DNA from: Amyelois transitella
Lineage: Eukaryota; Arthropoda; Insecta; Lepidoptera; Pyralidae
Length of the DNA: 64,000 bases
NCBI RefSeq assembly: GCF_032362555.1
Contig: NC_083518.1
Coordinates: 5,096,501 to 5,160,500, forward strand
Direction of reading: 5' to 3'
Part shown: piece by piece, positions 1-10,876 of the stretch
Layout: every line of letters begins with the position of its first letter
How positions within the stretch are numbered: the stretch's first letter is position 1
Made by a program: the position numbers and the translations under genes
Notes under the pieces: generated by a model
The model's input: only the letters and a program-made list of their open reading frames with translations
Databases searched by the model: none
What the model was told of the DNA's origin: nothing

Positions 1-103
1 TTTTGTCGGAATTGAAAACAGAGCTACATAAATGTGCGTTGCCATATACTTGACTGTCTAACGGTTTATGAGTGTACGTTGTACAAACGGACAAACGAAT
101 AAT

Positions 104-193
104 TTAGAAGAGAACGTCGTCCTCTTGTTCGTCGAGCAGGTTCGAGGCTTCGTCGCGCACGTCCATTCCCAATTTCAACATCTCTTGTCTCTT
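104..193 (-). CDS. Vha36: Alternative last exon of V-ATPase subunit D
   Basis: A 90-nt open segment follows a good acceptor (pyrimidine-rich ...tttctatcatccacag) in phase 0, the phase of the exon 5 donor at 2321. It encodes 29 residues, KRQEMLKLGMDVRDEASN followed by LLDEQEDDVLF, then TAA. The proximal last exon starts [14 protein letters not shown] and ends [11 protein letters not shown], so the two are clearly homologous and would be mutually exclusive. Splicing exon 5 to this exon gives a 247-aa protein. The duplicate keeps its frame, acceptor, stop and acidic LLDE...D.LF tail, which argues for selection and not decay. Use of this exon in mRNA is inferred. It is the exon furthest downstream, so its polyadenylation site probably lies outside the window. 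Confidence 0.85.
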   Translation of the reverse strand, partial: KRQEMLKLGMDVRDEASNLLDEQEDDVLF

Positions 194-964
194 CTGTGGA
201 TGATAGAAATGGTTATTAAATATACATTTGAATATAAACACCATACGACCCGTGAAACAGAATGGAAATCATTTTTCAGACAGATGTTCATGCCGGGTAA
301 GTATGACCCATCAAAAAATGACGTCCAATGCTTTGCAGCAGTTGTTAAATTATCACCATAGAAGAATCATCTATCGAGAACAAAAATACTTAAACCTTAT
401 GATCGACTCAGAAACACATAATTGAAAACTTAATTTATTGTGGCACTTTATAAATAAGAAATGTGAGTGCGTTATATAGGGTGTTAATGAACAGTTCACA
501 ATGAGTGTAAATGACAAATGGATGAAATAGATCAGAGGTTCGAATCGTTTTTTTTTATATTTGCGCACATGCGAACATCTCTAAGCCATTGTGATAAATC
601 GCTCAACAAACACAATCCGATGATTTATTAACTGAAAACAAATACGCATTTAATGTACACAAAGGAAGAACGACAAAACCAAAGCCCCGATTTAGACAAG
701 AATAATATAAGCACACTGCGTTTTTCAAACCACATTTAAAAAAAATTGTGTGACCTTTGAACCAAAAACAAATATTTATCTAAACTGAAAAACACAGTGC
801 GCAAAAGATCACGGCCGTCACCTAATGACGTCACTTTCCGCTAAACAATGCCGCATGATATCCTCGAATGATTTCCCACAGAAGCCGACAAATCCCCACC
901 ACCAACACAAACCACGACCTAATACCTTTCCGTACATCGTTACTACGGGGTGGCATGCAATTAG
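194..964 (-). other. Region between the two alternative V-ATPase D last exons (3' UTR / intron)
   Basis: This would be 3' UTR for transcripts ending with the proximal exon and intron for those using the distal exon. On the minus strand there are AATAAA hexamers at 629-624 and 439-434, plausible poly(A) signals for the proximal form. No further coding segment was seen. Confidence 0.6.
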
Positions 965-3900
965 TTAGAAGAGGAGGTCTTCGTCTCCCTCATCGAGAAG
1001 GCTCGTGATGCCGCGAACCTCTAAACCGGCGGCAAGAAGTTCCGCCCTTTTCTGCAATGATAACAAGGCCTGTGAGCCGTGTTTCTTTACCCTGTAACTT
1101 TTTTTTAGCCTGATGTCACTCACAGCTGGGCAAAGCCTCCCTTTTCTTCCTTAATAAATTTCTGCCATGAGCACAATTTTGTCATCCGTTTAGAAACAAG
1201 TCAATGTCATCCCGCCACGTCCTTCGAAGTGTTCACCTTGGTCTACGCTGTCCTATAGCGTTTCAATAAAACTAAATTTTGAAAGCAGGTGTGTAATACT
1301 TCATACACCTACTTAGTTCAAACGTGGCGAAACATGTTATTTTGTACTTAATAGGTTCATCAGAAACTTAGAACAAGGTGTAGAAGAATCTAGATATACA
1401 GGCATGGTTTTACGCATTTATAGCGTAGAATGTAGAAAAATAAAATTTCTCTGTTTTAGTAGCAGAAATTGTGAGAAAAAATGTTGCAATCGAATTTGAT
1501 GTGCTTCTTTACTTTACATTCAAGTTATTTCACTCTTTTGAACTATCATTCAATTGATTATAAAACAATTAGTTTTCATATAGTTATTACAATGAAGGTA
1601 AGTTTTAAGCAGTATAGTATTACAGTCGCTACAGTAATAGTTCAAAACTTATCGAAATAACGCATTACAATCTATCATATAAAAGTCATATGGGAACCGA
1701 CGGTATCTAATAAGTGCTATTTTTAGTAGATACTCTTCCGAACTAAACATTACCAGGTGGATCAACAGGTAATTTTTATTTCTAAACCGTTTCCAAATTT
1801 TAAAGTCTTCTTTGCTCTGTAGGTTTTAACCAAAAAAGATATTTTTTTATAAATTCAAACAGCCAGATTAGTTATTTTAGACTATTTCCAAATTTAAAGC
1901 AAACGGGTGCCATACTTTTATCACATATTTACAGTAATGCTGTTTATACACGTCAGATATACTAAGTGCATAAAATTTAACAGTGCACATAATCTTAATA
2001 ATTTAAATTGCTGTGCATCTTTTTACATTGGTGCCTATTATTTATAAAAATTATAAATAAAAACATATTTATGACATTTTTACATTTTGCTCTGCATGCT
2101 TACAATAACATTGTGTTAACATTTACCTACATACTTTCAACAACCCTACATACCTACAAAAGCTACATATTTTCACCTGTATACACATAATTAAAATACC
2201 TAATACATCATACATGTTAGGCATTAAGTTAGTTAATTAGTCAGTTAAATACAAAATTAGCTAGCACATAGACACATCATCAGTGCCAAATATAGCCGCT
2301 AAATTAAAAAAAAAACTCACCGCTTCTGCCTTTTCTTTGATGATTTTCTTCTTGTCCTGGATCTTCTTCAGCCGGTAGAACTCCTCTCGCTCCAGCTCAT
2401 CCAACTCGGAGATGATGTAAGCCAGTGTGCGCTCAAGTCTGGGTATAATCACTAAAAAGAACAGAATAATGCCATCATGTAAACCATCTCGACCAATAGG
2501 AATAATCCATACTAATATTATAAATGTGAAACTCACTCTCACACTTTGTTTATTTTTTGCATACATATGTGTGTAGTGTGGAGTACAATAAAGGACAATT
2601 ATAGGCCGGCGAAGGCGCGGGCCAAAGCTAGTACGAGTACGACATAATATAATCTAGAAAAAACTTAAAGTAAAAGGGAAAGCTAAAAGATAATAAACTT
2701 AATTCTATTGTTAGGTGATGGGTGATGACTTAAAACTAAATTTACTGTCGCTTCCAAAAGTGTCCCCCAGAAAAGAGGCGGATTTTATGTATGTAATTAA
2801 TAGGTATACCTGATTGTCCTATTACCTATTTATTTATACCTATTTATCTTTTTATTGGTATTTATCCCGGTTACATTCCCACCTCTCTGGAGAGGAGCTG
2901 GAGATGCGCCATTTGACCATGATCCATGGATTTCTACACGAGGCAACTCCTTTTGAACCTTTGCAGGAAAATCTAACCTATATTAGATCATGGTAAAAGC
3001 TACACAAGATAGTGCCTTTTCCCTTAGTCGTTTTTTACAATATCCATTGGCTCTTTCCAATGGATATCGTATATTGGGTTGTCCTATTCTAAAGCGCCGA
3101 GAACCATATATCTTGGTACCAATTTATCTTACCGTGCTCAATAGCATTGACACGCCTATTGGTGATCTTGATAACTTCGTCCAGGGTGACGAATGACGTC
3201 TGCAGCGATGCAAGCTCAACCAGCAGCTTGACAGCACTCTGGAAGTTCTTCTTGAGCTTAGCCAGCTGCTGTCCACCTCGGGCCAGACCCGCCAGCTCGT
3301 ACGTGTCCGAGCCGTCTTGGTAAGACTCAAAGATTGGGAGAGTTACACCTGAAAAATAATTATTTGAAAATCTTAGCAATGTTTTAAGTTATAGCCTTCT
3401 TATTTATATTACTTACTAATATTATTGATGCGAAAGTTTGTGAGCATGTCAGGATGTCAGTATGGATGTTTGTTACTCTTTCATGCAAAAACTAGTGAAC
3501 CGATTAAGATGAAATTGGTATGTAGATAACTGAAGACCCAGAATAACATATAGGCTACTTTTTATCCCGGAGTTCCCGCATTTTTGATTCCACGCGTAGG
3601 AAGTCGCAGGCGGCCTTTAGTTACTTTATTATGGTAATATTGGTATGGAACCACCCACACCAATTGCCAATTCTCTTTTCAAAAATCTTAAATATTTGGA
3701 AAACTTGAATTAGCCCAGTGGCACACATACACCAAAGTTGCTTTATTATCCTACTACTATTATAAAGGCGAAAGTTTGTATGGATGTTTGTTACTCTTTC
3801 ACGCAAAAACTACTGAACCGATTACCATGAAGTTTGGTATGTAGGTAGCTGAAGACCCAGAATAACACATAGGCTACTTTTTATCCCAGAGTTCCCGCGG

Positions 3901-5740
3901 GATTGATAGGGTTTCCATGCGGACGAAGTCGCGGGCGGCCTCTAGTTTGATATATAATAATTATAATACTTGAAGTAAGTTCGAAACTTTTTTTTTACGA
4001 AATGCTCAAGGATACTGAATACTTACATATGATCACGTCTATATCCCTTGTGGACTAGATAGAGCCAACAGCCTTGAAAATACTGATAGCAACTAATGAA
4101 AGAATTGAGATTCAAATAGTGGCAGGTTACTAGCCCATCAACTAAAAAAAGAATCCCAAGTTTCTAAGCCTATACCTTAGTCGCCTTTTCGACATCCATG
4201 GGAAAGAGATGGAGTGATCTAATTCTTTTTTGTATTGGTGCCAGCAACCACACAGCATCATTTTATAATAAATAGATAAACATCCAAGACCCAGGCCAAT
4301 TAGAAAAAAAGTTGGTTTCTTATCATGCCCTGGCTGGGATTTGAACTGTGAGCCTCCAATGTGACACAGACAAGCACACTAGCACTGCGCCACAGAGGTG
4401 CTTAAAAAATATGCTTACAATTTTTGACACAATAAAGTTCTGAAAACATTTATAACTTTAATTTTATCATAAAAGATGTTCCAAAGAATAATAAAACGCA
4501 TAATATCCTCCTTCACAAAATGTGAGTGTTGAAGAAATGAGTATCTTATAAACAGTTACCTAAATACAACACACAATGATTATAAATATATTATACTTGA
4601 CTGTTTAATTTACATACATAGATAATCACGTCTATATCCCTTTATTCTTTTTTAGGTGATTCTAACCCATCACCTGTCACTATTTGAATCTCAATTCTAT
4701 CATTACCCAAATAGCTGAACCTGGCCATTCAGTCTTTTCAAGACTGTTGGCTCTGTCTATCCAACAAGGAATATAGACGTGACCATATGTATATATGTAT
4801 ATATGTACTATGTCCCTTTCCGTGCAGACAGAGCTAACGAAAAACGAAAGAATACATACCAGCAACATTGTCCTTCTTAGAACGTATCTTTATCTGAGCT
4901 TTAGTCACATTCTGCAACACCACTTGATTGAAGTCACCTGTCGTGAACTTTGCTTCTGCCAGGGAAAATGCTGCCTCTTTCATCACTTCACCCATAAGGG
5001 TTTTAGTCTGTAAAGAAAATTTTATCATGATATTTGCAAATATTATGATTGTCATTTGATAGTGGTACTAAATGCATCCCTAGCTGATATTCATTGAGTT
5101 ATTTCCAATATGAAAAAGACCAAAGGGTTTATCCAGTCCCCCTAGAAAGGCAGACGAGACAATAATACCAGGATGTGTATGATTTTAACGTAATATTATA
5201 ATTTAGAATTCCTGAAAAAGTTAAAATCAAACAAAAAAAAAATAATGCAGTAATTGAAAATTTCATCAAGCCCTATGCTCTGCTGAAACAGTCTTTTCAA
5301 GTCTGTTGGCTCTGTGTGCCCTGTAAGGGATGAAATCTTCTTCAGTGTGTGTGTCTTTGTAAGTATGTAAGTGAATCGATGTAAGTATGTATTATTACAA
5401 CTTATTAAATGCAGGTTTGCAGGGAAGCTATCATAACTAATAACTAATAAAAAATAGAACAGATAAACCTTACCTCAATAATTTTGCCCAAGATCATACG
5501 GAATCTGACTTGTAAAGCATCAGCCTTCTTTTTCAGCAAACCATGGCCTTTGACTGCACCAGCCAAACGCCCTTTTATTAACATTTGAGCCCTAAAAATA
5601 TAAAATATTGTAAAAAATTTAGTTAAACCCAGCCCAAAAGTAGATTATTCCAGTAACACTGAAACTGCATCATAAAGTATATAATTAGTTGACACTTACC
5701 CCCGAGAAGGGAAAATAGGTAATTTGTCTTTTCCAGACAT
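965..5740 (-). CDS. Vha36: V-type proton ATPase subunit D (six coding exons, proximal last exon)
   Basis: Central-stalk (rotor) subunit D of the cytosolic V1 sector; it couples ATP hydrolysis to proton pumping in endomembranes and insect epithelia. Coding exons on the minus strand: 5740-5700, 5591-5474, 5007-4860, 3348-3133, 2451-2321 and 1051-965. All introns are GT/AG, the phases agree, and the total is 741 nt or 246 aa, the usual family length. The start is [14 protein letters not shown], the standard N-terminus. Other hallmarks are [68 protein letters not shown] and [20 protein letters not shown], the two long coiled-coil helices with a globular middle. The tail ends [11 protein letters not shown]. 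Introns 3 and 4 are full of interspersed repeats. A second possible last exon lies downstream. The identification is based on recognised family sequence; the symbol follows insect usage. Confidence 0.96.
1052..2320 (-). other. Intron 5 of V-ATPase subunit D
   Basis: AT-rich intron between exons 5 and 6. I recognise no repeat family, RNA gene or coding segment in it. Confidence 0.7.
2755..3000 (+). repeat. Interspersed repeat fragments in V-ATPase D intron 4
   Basis: Positions 2755-2797 resemble the 3' end of the LINE seen at 35.5 kb ('agaggcg.gattttatgtatgta'). From about 2865 to 3000 there is a separate fragment with 'ctggagaggagc...accatga.ccatggatt' and an 'atattagatcatggt' end. Related copies of this second repeat lie at 20.86 kb and 37.74 kb in the window. 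Confidence 0.6.
3410..3621 (+). repeat. Non-autonomous interspersed repeat ending ...CTTTAGT (copy 1)
   Basis: Shares 'gcgaaagtttgt', 'ggatgtttgttactctttca', 'gcaaaaact...gaaccgatta' and 'gacccagaataaca' with the copy at 3748-3946. This is a common lepidopteran repeat type. Its class is unresolved: the CTAG-like 3' end fits a Helitron derivative, and the 'aaaactactgaaccgatt' core also occurs in RTE-type LINE tails. Confidence 0.7.
3748..3946 (+). repeat. Non-autonomous interspersed repeat ending ...CTCTAGT (copy 2)
   Basis: Better-preserved copy of the element at 3410. It starts 'tcctactactattataaagg' and ends 'ggacgaagtcgcgggcggcc' followed by TCTAGT. The two copies lie about 130 bp apart in the same orientation. 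Confidence 0.75.
4027..4260 (+). repeat. 'agacagagccaacagtcttgaaaagactg' interspersed repeat
   Basis: Begins 'cacgtctatatcccttgtgg', contains 'agagccaacagccttgaaaa', 'gaattgagattcaaatagtg' and 'gacatccatgggaaagagat', and ends at a 'accacacagcatc' segment. At least seven other copies or fragments lie in this window (4.6, 5.3, 8.0, 10.4, 12.2, 15.9 and 53.0 kb). Probably a SINE-like or non-autonomous element; its exact class was not determined. Confidence 0.75.
4264..4399 (-). repeat. tRNA-derived SINE, partial copy
   Basis: On the minus strand the head reads 'cctctgtggcgcagtgctag', then a 'gttcaaatcccagcc' box B-like segment and 'agggcatgataag', ending 'tggatgtttatctatttat'. It is the same family as the better copy at 51721-51935, with a decayed box A. 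Confidence 0.75.
4612..4800 (-). repeat. 'agacagagccaacag' interspersed repeat, inverted copy
   Basis: Reverse-complement copy of the repeat at 4027: 'ctgtcactatttgaatctca', 'cattcagtcttttcaagact' and 'ggaatatagacgtgaccata'. A short direct-orientation fragment ('aatcacgtctatatccctt') abuts it at about 4620. It lies just upstream (in + coordinates) of V-ATPase D exon 3. Confidence 0.7.
5278..5345 (-). repeat. Short fragment of the 'agacagagccaacag' repeat
   Basis: Contains 'acagtcttttcaagtctgtt' and 'ggctctgtgtgccctgtaag', a truncated inverted copy inside V-ATPase D intron 2. Confidence 0.6.
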
Positions 5741-6271
5741 TATAAACCCGTTATATTTTGCGTTTTTTCCCTCTTCAGGATTTCAGGCTCACTATCCCAA
5801 TCACCTGATGACAGAAGTAAATGATAAATACGTTTGTCTATGGTTAGTCTTGTGATCTCGCTCAATACGGAACCATATTTAACAGCTATCATTATTCGCA
5901 TTCGCAAGATTAATTCGCATTCTGCAGACGCAAAAGTACACCAAAGTACATAAGACAACTAATTTATTAATACAAAATTGTATGTATGAATATATATCTC
6001 TTCAGATTTTGAAAACCATAAAGATTTTTGATTTTAGAAATTGCAAAACTAGTTAGGTATGTCAACGTCATTTTGAGTCATTGGTATCAACTGTCTGACT
6101 CTGTCATGTCAATGAACATCAACAAATTACAAAACAAGGGAATTATACCTATGCGAACATTGGAAAAGGAATCTAAAATAAGAAAATTCTAACGATGATA
6201 CGATAGATCTAAAACTTTAATAAACAACATCACATTTAGGCTGAAAAACGGACAGAAAATTACAAATTATA
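5741..6271. promoter_or_regulatory. Shared promoter region between V-ATPase D and the ZAD zinc-finger gene
   Basis: About 530 bp separate the divergent start codons at 5740 (minus) and 6272 (plus), so both 5' UTRs and core promoters should lie here. I see no convincing TATA box. Small ORFs in the interval are short and lack recognisable features. The head-to-head arrangement suggests, but does not prove, a bidirectional promoter. Confidence 0.6.
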
Positions 6272-8618
6272 ATGAGACTTCTGTGTTTCAATAATTCTCT
6301 TTGCAGAATATGTTTGGCAGACGGCGCAACACTTGAATTATTTGATTCAGAAAAGGATGAAAATAGTATATACCTTAAAATAACTAAATGTTTGAAAGTT
6401 AAGGTAATTTTGCAACCATTACTTTTGTAACAGACCACCAAACTCTTCCCTTATCTTACTGTTCTCGTTTCCAGAGAGGTAACTAGGCAAAGACTAAATC
6501 TTTACAAGATTCCTGTATACTTCTTTTTCACCATCCACATTCATAATTCTTAATACAAGCTTGTTGGATTATAAGACTCTTCACCTTTTGCCAAGACTTC
6601 CCATTATTTAATTAGGACCTATGTGGAAGATTATATTGAATTACATATTGATATTTTTCTGTCTGTAAATTCCTCAGGTTGAAGAAGTTGAAGGGTATCC
6701 TCGACTCATTTGTGGAAAGTGTTATACTAATATAGAAACTGTGTGCAACTTCGTTGATACATTAACAGAGTCATCAAAAATATTAGAAACTGGATTATTT
6801 AAAAACATCAAAGAGGAGACCAACATAGAATATGTGTTAAGTGATTTTGATTATTCTGATGAAGATGTTGAAAGCAAACCTAATTTACAAATTAGTTTCA
6901 ATAACAATGAGCTGGTATCCAACTTACTAGAACCATTAGTGTTAAAAATAAAGAAAGAAAATGATAAATCAAAGCAACTTACACCTAAGAAAAAAGGAAA
7001 ATATAGACCTAAATTTAAAACCAATAGAATTGGATCATCTATGCTTGAAGGGGAATATAAGTGGGATGGTGAAACTTGGAGGTAAATATTTTTCTAAAAT
7101 CTAAAGACATTGAATAACTCAAAATCCTTTAAATAATATTTTAAAGTAAATTATTTATTTTGACTCAGAAGTTATATTTTCAGTTCGACTTCAAACAAGC
7201 TACCTTCAAAAACAGCTACAAGACAATCTTGCAAATCTGGAAGGAAACCAAGGACAAGAGTGAAAAATGTGCCAAAACCAAAATCAGATCCAACAAAACT
7301 CTGTGATGTTTGTGGACAAATTTTTGATAATCCAAAAAAATTGGCCAGTCATAAATTATATAAACATAACAAAAAAGCCAAAATATTCACCCAGTGCCCG
7401 AAATGCCCAAAAGTATTAGCATCACCATATTACCTACATCGCCACATGATGAGAACGCATGATGGGAAGAAAGATTTTATATGCTCAATGTGTGGTGCGC
7501 TATTTGCATATAGAGGAGAACTTACTAACCATCATAAAAATGTTCATGAGAAAAATAATGCCCCTAAAAAGACATACAAATGTGAATTCTGTGATAAAGT
7601 TTATAAATGTCAGAAATCAGTTACAATCCATGAAAGATCAGTACATACAGGTATTATTTTGAACCAACTTTAAAAAAGTAGGAGGTTTTTGATTCAAACT
7701 TTGTTGTATGTTTTGTACCACATATCTCTGGCTTTTGCATTCAATTAAGAAGAGTGTCTGATTGTTATTATTTAAAATTAAACTATTTATCGTACTGAGG
7801 CGATTAGTAGGGTAGTACCTCACCTAAACATCAATTTATTATTTTAAAAGTCTGTCTTTGGTGTTTATGAAGTCAGTTTTATTTTTTTATTTACAAAATA
7901 TATACATCCCAAACTGTACTGTTAGACTAGACATAGCACACATCATCCATATGTCAGTTGTAAGAAAATTTTACCAGATGTTAAATTGTTGTATCTCTGA
8001 TATGAAGTACAAACATACATACGTATAATCAAATCTATATCTCTTGCAGGCCAACACACTGTCTTGAAAAGACTGAAAGGCCATATTTAGCTGTATAGCT
8101 TAGTGATGGAATTGAAATTCAAATAGTAATAAGTTGTTAGCCTATCGCCTACAAGAAGAATCCCAAATTTATTAGCCATTTCCTTAGTAGCCTTATACAA
8201 CATCCATGGGTAAGAGATAGAGTGATCCTATTCTATTAAAGTACTGAAGACATGAAGTTTTTACATAAATTCAGATGTTTTGCCTAAGAGACTAATACTA
8301 CAGCACCTATACATAGTTATTAACTACAGATGGCATTAACACATGAATGATATTTTATAAAATAAATTAATTTCAGGAGAAAGGCCAGCAGTATGTGCTG
8401 TATGTAATTCGACTTTTTTCCATGAAGACTATTTAAAGGAACACATGAGGCTTCACACGGGGGAGACTCCGTTCAAATGCCCTATTTGTGGAAGAGGATA
8501 TGCTCAAAGGGGGAACATGAAAAGCCATCTCAGAAACCATAAGGTCACTGACATAGAACCAGAGATTCTAAGTAAATTAAGGCCAAGTTATTTAAAATAT
8601 TTAAAAGATTATCGATAA
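6272..8618 (+). CDS. ZAD and C2H2 zinc-finger protein (four exons)
   Basis: Probable nuclear DNA-binding transcription factor of the insect ZAD (zinc-finger-associated domain) class. Exons: 6272-6403, 6678-7081, 7184-7650 and 8377-8618, all GT/AG, in phase, 1245 nt or 414 aa. The ZAD is split over exons 1-2: NSLCRICLADG (CxxC near residues 11-14) and RLICGKCYTN (second CxxC). An acidic linker and a Lys-rich stretch (KKKGKYRPKFKTNR) follow. Then come six C2H2 fingers starting near residue 219: CDVCGQIF, CPKCPKVL, CSMCGALF, CEFCDKVY, CAVCNSTF and CPICGRGY, each ending in HxxxH or HxxxxH. HTGERP and HTGETP linkers join the last three. Exon 4 splits the HTG/E linker. Fly ZAD proteins are a large, fast-evolving family, so no ortholog is named. 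Confidence 0.93.
6500..6612 (-). repeat. Degenerate LINE 3'-end fragment in ZAD gene intron 1
   Basis: 'cttctttttcaccatccaca', 'ttcataattcttaatacaag' and 'cttgccaagacttcccatt'-like pieces resemble the reverse complement of the LINE tail at 17.2 and 35.4 kb ('catgaagagagttatgaatg', 'tggatgaagc'). Strongly decayed. Confidence 0.45.
8011..8237 (+). repeat. 'agacagagccaacag' interspersed repeat in ZAD gene intron 3
   Basis: Diverged full-length-like copy: 'aatctatatctcttgcaggc', 'gtcttgaaaagactgaaagg', 'tagcctatcgcctacaagaa' and 'caacatccatgggtaagaga'. It fills much of the 726-bp intron. Confidence 0.7.
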
Positions 8619-8814
8619 GTATGTATACATATATATTTGTTCATTACTTTTTTTGTTTGTATTAAGCCTATTGATTTGAAAGGCAATTAAGTCAGGTGAA
8701 AAAATCTTTGTAATAATTCTGAAATTTGGCTTTGTAAATCACAGCAGTATTTTTTTATTGCATTATATCTTGAATTTCCGGCTTTCAATCAGTTTCAGCT
8801 GAATCATTATCATC

Positions 8815-8820
8815 AATAAA
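8815..8820 (+). terminator. Candidate poly(A) signal of the ZAD zinc-finger gene
   Basis: AATAAA about 200 bp after the stop codon at 8618. It is the first canonical hexamer downstream; use not shown. Confidence 0.45.
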
Positions 8821-9639
8821 AGAAGCAGCCTTGGGCGAGTTGAAGTCGCGCAGGCGTTCGGTACCACCAAAAATATATAAATATCGCATAATTCTTCCTT
8901 ACCGGGTGGACATGGGCTTTAAATGACGATGGCGCTATAGAAATGTAGTTTTCAAGAAAAAGATGTATGAAGATTGTTTACAGTTCACCTTTATTTCAGT
9001 ACAGACTAAAGAAATTTAAAACATCAAGTGGCACTAGGATCATCATTAATATTTTAGTTCAAATTTTACCCTTTACTTGTAACTGTTACAAACAGGATAC
9101 ATGTAAGCTATTTAACGGCATTTTATTTTTAATTTGCTAAATAGAGCAATATTTTATTTTTCGTTTTAAAGGATCTTAGTGCAATTTATGTGATGCATAT
9201 AAAAATATGGATGTTATGTTGTAGATTTATAGCTATTAAGCATAAAATGTGTTGTCTGATCTGATATTTTATGATAATATTGTTAAAGTTGTATAGGTAC
9301 CTAATTATATTCGTTGGTTACGAATAGTTATGTTTTGTTGTTGTCCTCTCTTGGAAAGTACAAACTTTTTTATTTTTGTGTTTTTGAAGAAGACATTAGA
9401 AGATATATTATTTGTTTGTAAGTCAGAATATTATGCATATTCTGTTTTTTTACACTGAGGTATAAGTATTGATTTGTACTGAGAATATTTTGTGCTAATG
9501 ATATCTAAAGATGATGAAGAAATGTTTGAAATATTATTAATTTTAAAGTCAATAGGCTATTTGACAAAGTTCTAAAAACTATCTGAGGGTATTTATTTGT
9601 TTATAAGGATCCCTAAAAAAATACTTTTCTGTCTTTATT

Positions 9640-10270
9640 TCAGCTATTTTATTAAAAAATCGAAAAATAAAATGCAATATTCAAATATGCCGCCAAAACG
9701 CGACTTTTATCAATATGGCGGCCATGGCATGCAGTGACGTAGATTTCGCATGAATATCATACAGAGCTTGTTGGTGTTTCGAATAGTTTTGATTTTCTCT
9801 TGTTTTATTTAACTTGTGCCACGTCGAAATGTGTGAAAATTATTAAAATGAGTTCCTATAAATGTTGTGCAGTGCCTAAATGCACTAATACAACAATAAA
9901 AACGCCAACCATTATTGCGTCCACTTTTGTTAGGTTACGACTGTCAGCTTTCTCGAAATTGGTTTCCATTATGTAATGTTATTTTCCACTATGTTATCTG
10001 AGCAATCCTGAGCGATAAAACACTTATAAAATTTTGAAAAATAATACCGAACACCAAGGACGGTACGATCCACAGTCAGTTTATGCGTAATCTACGTCAT
10101 AATAGAAATAGCCAATCACGGTCCTTTTTAGTCACGTGACAACTGCATTTTTCAGAGACGGATTTTGTTAAAATAATGCAATATTTTCATCTCACGTTAT
10201 TACAAATCGCTCCAAAAAAGTAATATTATGACTGATGACATAAAAGAATTGTATATTTTTATTACACTCA
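9640..10270 (+). mobile_element. DNA-transposon remnant with a THAP-domain start
   Basis: At 9849 a short reading frame begins MSSYKCCAVPKCTNTTIK. This is the opening of a THAP zinc-binding domain (Met, then a CxxxxC-type pair), a domain common in P-element-like and related DNA transposases. The frame decays soon after about 9915 and no transposase body follows. The surrounding 600 bp has 'tatggcggccatggcatgca', paired 'gacgtagatttcgca' and 'taatctacgtcat' segments, and 'agccaatcacggtcc'. Boundaries are approximate and terminal repeats were not proven. Confidence 0.5.
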
Positions 10271-10424
10271 AACAGCCCCTTCAATTACCTTTGTGTTTCA
10301 AATTAAAATGAAACTTTCGAAACAAATTGTCTTTTATTTTCTACAAGAAGCTTGTGAAGCCGTGATACTATAAACGTTTATTTTCGCAAGTGAAGCCGCC
10401 GTTGCCCACGGCTTCACTTGCGTA

Positions 10425-10530
10425 TGGTAGACAGAGCCGATAGTCACAATATTTGAAAGGCCACGTTAAGCTGGTTGGAAAAATTATGGAAGTGAAATTC
10501 AGAGATAATGAGAGGTCGCCATTGTACCAA
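10425..10530 (+). repeat. Degenerate 'agacagagcc' repeat fragment
   Basis: 'ggtagacagagccgatagtc' and 'aaaggccacgttaagctggt' match the core of the repeat seen at 4027 and 15870, with the rest lost. It lies about 350 bp before the heme transporter start. Confidence 0.5.
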
Positions 10531-10876
10531 ATTATTTAATAAGAAGAAGAGGAAAAATTCTTTTAAGACATTGCCGAAATATGTATAACGGAATAGTCAT
10601 GTAATATAGTCCTTTTTCAGATGGTTATACATATAGCTTTGAATCAAAACCGTATAAATACACACATCAACGAACGCTAATAAAGAAATGAATTCACACA
10701 AATCACTGTCATTGTCAATGTCAATCTCATCAATTTATTCCTGTTTTCATTTTGTGAATTTGTTTTGTTGTTCAATTTGGTTGGATTGTAGTTGTTTAAT
10801 AATTGTTCATTAATAGTATAAACCTATGTTACTAAAGATTTTTGAATTGTTAAGAAATAATTAACATAACGACAAG

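Noticed and set aside
7638..7823. Minus-strand ORF overlapping ZAD exon 3 end
   Set aside because: Shadow of the zinc-finger exon and its intron.
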